A DNA stretch of 64,000 nt from Polydactylus sextarius. Lineage: Eukaryota; Chordata; Actinopteri; Polynemidae. Where the stretch lies: NCBI GenBank assembly GCA_016801845.1, contig CM028921.1, positions 10,578,775-10,642,774 on the forward strand. The letters are read 5' to 3'. The notes beneath the pieces are model-generated. The model worked only from the letters and a program-made list of their open reading frames with translations, was not told where the DNA came from and made no database searches. Both the position numbers and the translations under genes were made by a program. Shown one piece after another: positions 61,961-64,000 of this stretch (position 1 is the first letter of the stretch; the number at the start of each line of letters is the position of its first letter).

Positions 61961-64000
61961 CCAAAATTTTTCATATCCCAGAAGAAGAAGAGGAATAAGA
62001 AGAAACAACAACAACAGACGGGGGAGCCTCAGTGTGGCACTGACAGGACCAGGCTCTGCAGAATTGATTTATTTATTCATTTATTTTGCCATTCACAGCT
62101 TGATGACACATGATCTGTTAAAAGTCCTCACATATCATCCCCACTGGACTGAATCTCTGCATATTTTCCCACGTAGGACTATAGATGCAAAACACATCTT
62201 GACAAAGGAAATTCACAAAGTGTTGAGTGATGTTCCTGGTCCCTAATGGACAGTTATCATGGTGAAAAACATACTGTGGTTGTACTTGGAACCTCCAGTT
62301 TGACTAACTGCCTAAATTACATATGCAGGAAAAAAAAAAAACAAACATACTGAGCAATCTCTAGCCAAAAAGAACTGACTAAAAGTATAGAGTGACTGTA
62401 AAACAGTGGTCATTTCAAATACTGCTAATCCATTAAAAAAGCTTTGTTATTACTACATTGTACAGGATCAGTGGATGAAATATAGATGAGCTGAATTACT
62501 CATTAATTTCTAAGTAGTGAAAACGTAGCGCACCCAGCAGATCTCTCTGATTTAACACATTAAGTTCTTTTCTGTTCATCTATCTTTTGTAGTTCCATTA
62601 GATTATTTTTCTGAACTGTTTTATGAAGAGTGCTGACAAAGACAAACAAGTTACCAGCAATTGTGTTGTTTATTGTTATATTGTTTCCTCCCCTTATGTT
62701 TTTTTTTCCACATTCAGGCAGCAGGGCATCATGTGGCTCATTCCATGTGCAGGGAGGCCGTAAAGAAGCTGTAATGACTGACCATCACGACAGTGAAGCA
62801 AATGGTGTGAAGTCTGGCATCCATGGCTTGTGGAGTTAGAGGTGTATCGCAGCAAAAAGGCAGTAACACTCAGAGCCCTTAACCTTCTCATTCTCCATGA
62901 GTTGTGTATTAAAAATTGTGCAAAACCACATTCAACCAATTACATTTTCATACAATGTTAAGAAAACGGGTGTATTAATGAAGTGGCAAGTCAGTGCTTT
63001 CTTTCAGTACAAATCAATGTTATTTCAGTAATTCATCACTGGGCCAGCAGGGGGCATAGTCGTTCAATATTTCAAGAAAAGAGCTTCCCTAATTTTACTT
63101 TATGCTCATTTTCTTTACTCCTAACTTGACCTTTCATGTATTTTGTCCATTGTGTTTGTTTATGTGCATTTTCTTTGTACTTTTGCTAAACTCGATTCCA
63201 CAGTTTATGTGGGATCTGAACACCTAAGTGGCCTCAAATCATAAAAACCTCACATCTGGGAACTTTTTATCAAATCATGCAGTAAGTAAAAAGCTGTCCA
63301 CATCTTGCTAAAATCATCCCCACACCAATGACTGGAGAAATTGGCAACAATGTGATTAACTGCAGACACTAAATGCATCTTTTCTGTGTGGTTGCACTTG
63401 GAAACTCCGATGTGAGTAACTGAGTTGGAAGTGCTTAAAAATACAATACCAAGCCATTCCTGCTCTGTGAGTTCAGTAGCATTAAACAAAATATAACAGA
63501 TTTTAACTTTGTAGTTGAACACTGTAACCCAACATGATGACCTCATGTTACTTGTTTTGTCTGATACACTGCTGTGTAATTTTCCTTTCATTGATCACTT
63601 CAGCTCTCAGCCAGAACCTTTATTTGTAGTCTTGTGACTGCAGACGTATTGGGTAATGTATATTTTTGTGAATTTGTTGTAAAGTCTGACCTCTGTGCAC
63701 CTACTCAATTCAACACGAGACCACATCATAGAAAAGGCCTCTGGTAGAGAGCATTTCAGATGAACTCCTCCTCAACATCTTCAAGAGTTTTGAAGCTACC
63801 ACTGTCCAACTCACCCACCAGACCCCACATTACTCGCCCTCTTAGAAAGATAAGGTGTGAGTTACTTTGGTGACTTTTGGCTTTCCCCATTCGTCTATTT
63901 GCTCTCTCTTGTTCTGTCTCCTCTCTCATACAACTTTCTGTATCTCTATTTCAGTCTCTCTCAGGCCTGACCACATAATGACAGACCTACTGTATATTAA
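61961..64000. other. no gene recognised to the window end
   Basis: AT-rich sequence with a poly(A) run (62328-62341) and a poly(T) run (62699-62708). A 36-base block at 62274-62309 partly resembles 63389-63424 (TGTGGTTG-ACTTGGAA-CTCC). Open frames are short and without recognisable domains. Confidence 0.45.

Noticed and set aside
1..64000. CRISPR arrays, rRNA, tRNA genes
   Set aside because: No regularly spaced repeats with unique spacers and no tRNA or rRNA signatures; the only tRNA-like boxes belong to the SINE at 24674-24917.

Overview
The window reads as nuclear DNA of a ray-finned fish, probably a percomorph teleost. Coding exons are interrupted by GT/AG introns, (CA)n/(GT)n microsatellites and homopolymers are frequent, and fish-type SINE, LINE and DNA-transposon relics are present. 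There are no bacterial-style operons, RNA genes or CRISPR arrays. All identities come from reading the sequence and from remembered family features; no database search was run.

Layout, with every recognised gene on the + strand: (1) 464-16842, a four-exon PEAK/PRAG-family pseudokinase whose C-terminal half resembles PEAK1. It encodes 834 residues and is followed by a homopolymer-rich 3' UTR ending near 19760. (2) 21840-40711, synaptotagmin-12 (syt12): a CpG-rich putative 5' UTR exon, a ~9.8 kb first intron loaded with repeats, and seven coding exons giving 429 residues. (3) 43927-50827, catalase (cat): thirteen coding exons giving exactly 527 residues, the human length, with His75, Asn148 and Tyr358 at their conserved positions. 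(4) 52140-57234, a three-copy tandem array of IFITM/dispanin genes. The first copy carries a 17-nt loss at the end of exon 1 that breaks the frame; the other two are intact. An ISRE-like element precedes copies 1 and 2 and is altered in copy 3. (5) 57888-58482, the 5'-truncated 3' end of a non-LTR retrotransposon with an endonuclease-like C-terminal domain and an (AT)n tail. (6) 59477-60236, a collectin/mannose-binding-lectin-like relic (neck exon plus C-type lectin exon) broken by three frame changes. (7) 60237-64000, no gene recognised; one diverged DNA repeat with a helix-turn-helix-like reading frame on the minus strand.

The first three genes are unrelated housekeeping or signalling genes: a scaffold pseudokinase, a membrane-trafficking C2 protein and a peroxisomal antioxidant enzyme. 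The last 12 kb is a small, fast-evolving innate-immunity neighbourhood: an antiviral IFITM array next to a decayed lectin, with duplicated flanks and mobile elements. The structures least explained by ordinary annotation are the inverted repeat with arms at 29772-29949 and 31340-31578, the ~0.45 kb direct repeats that bracket the IFITM array, the broken IFITM copy, and several near-perfect hairpins.
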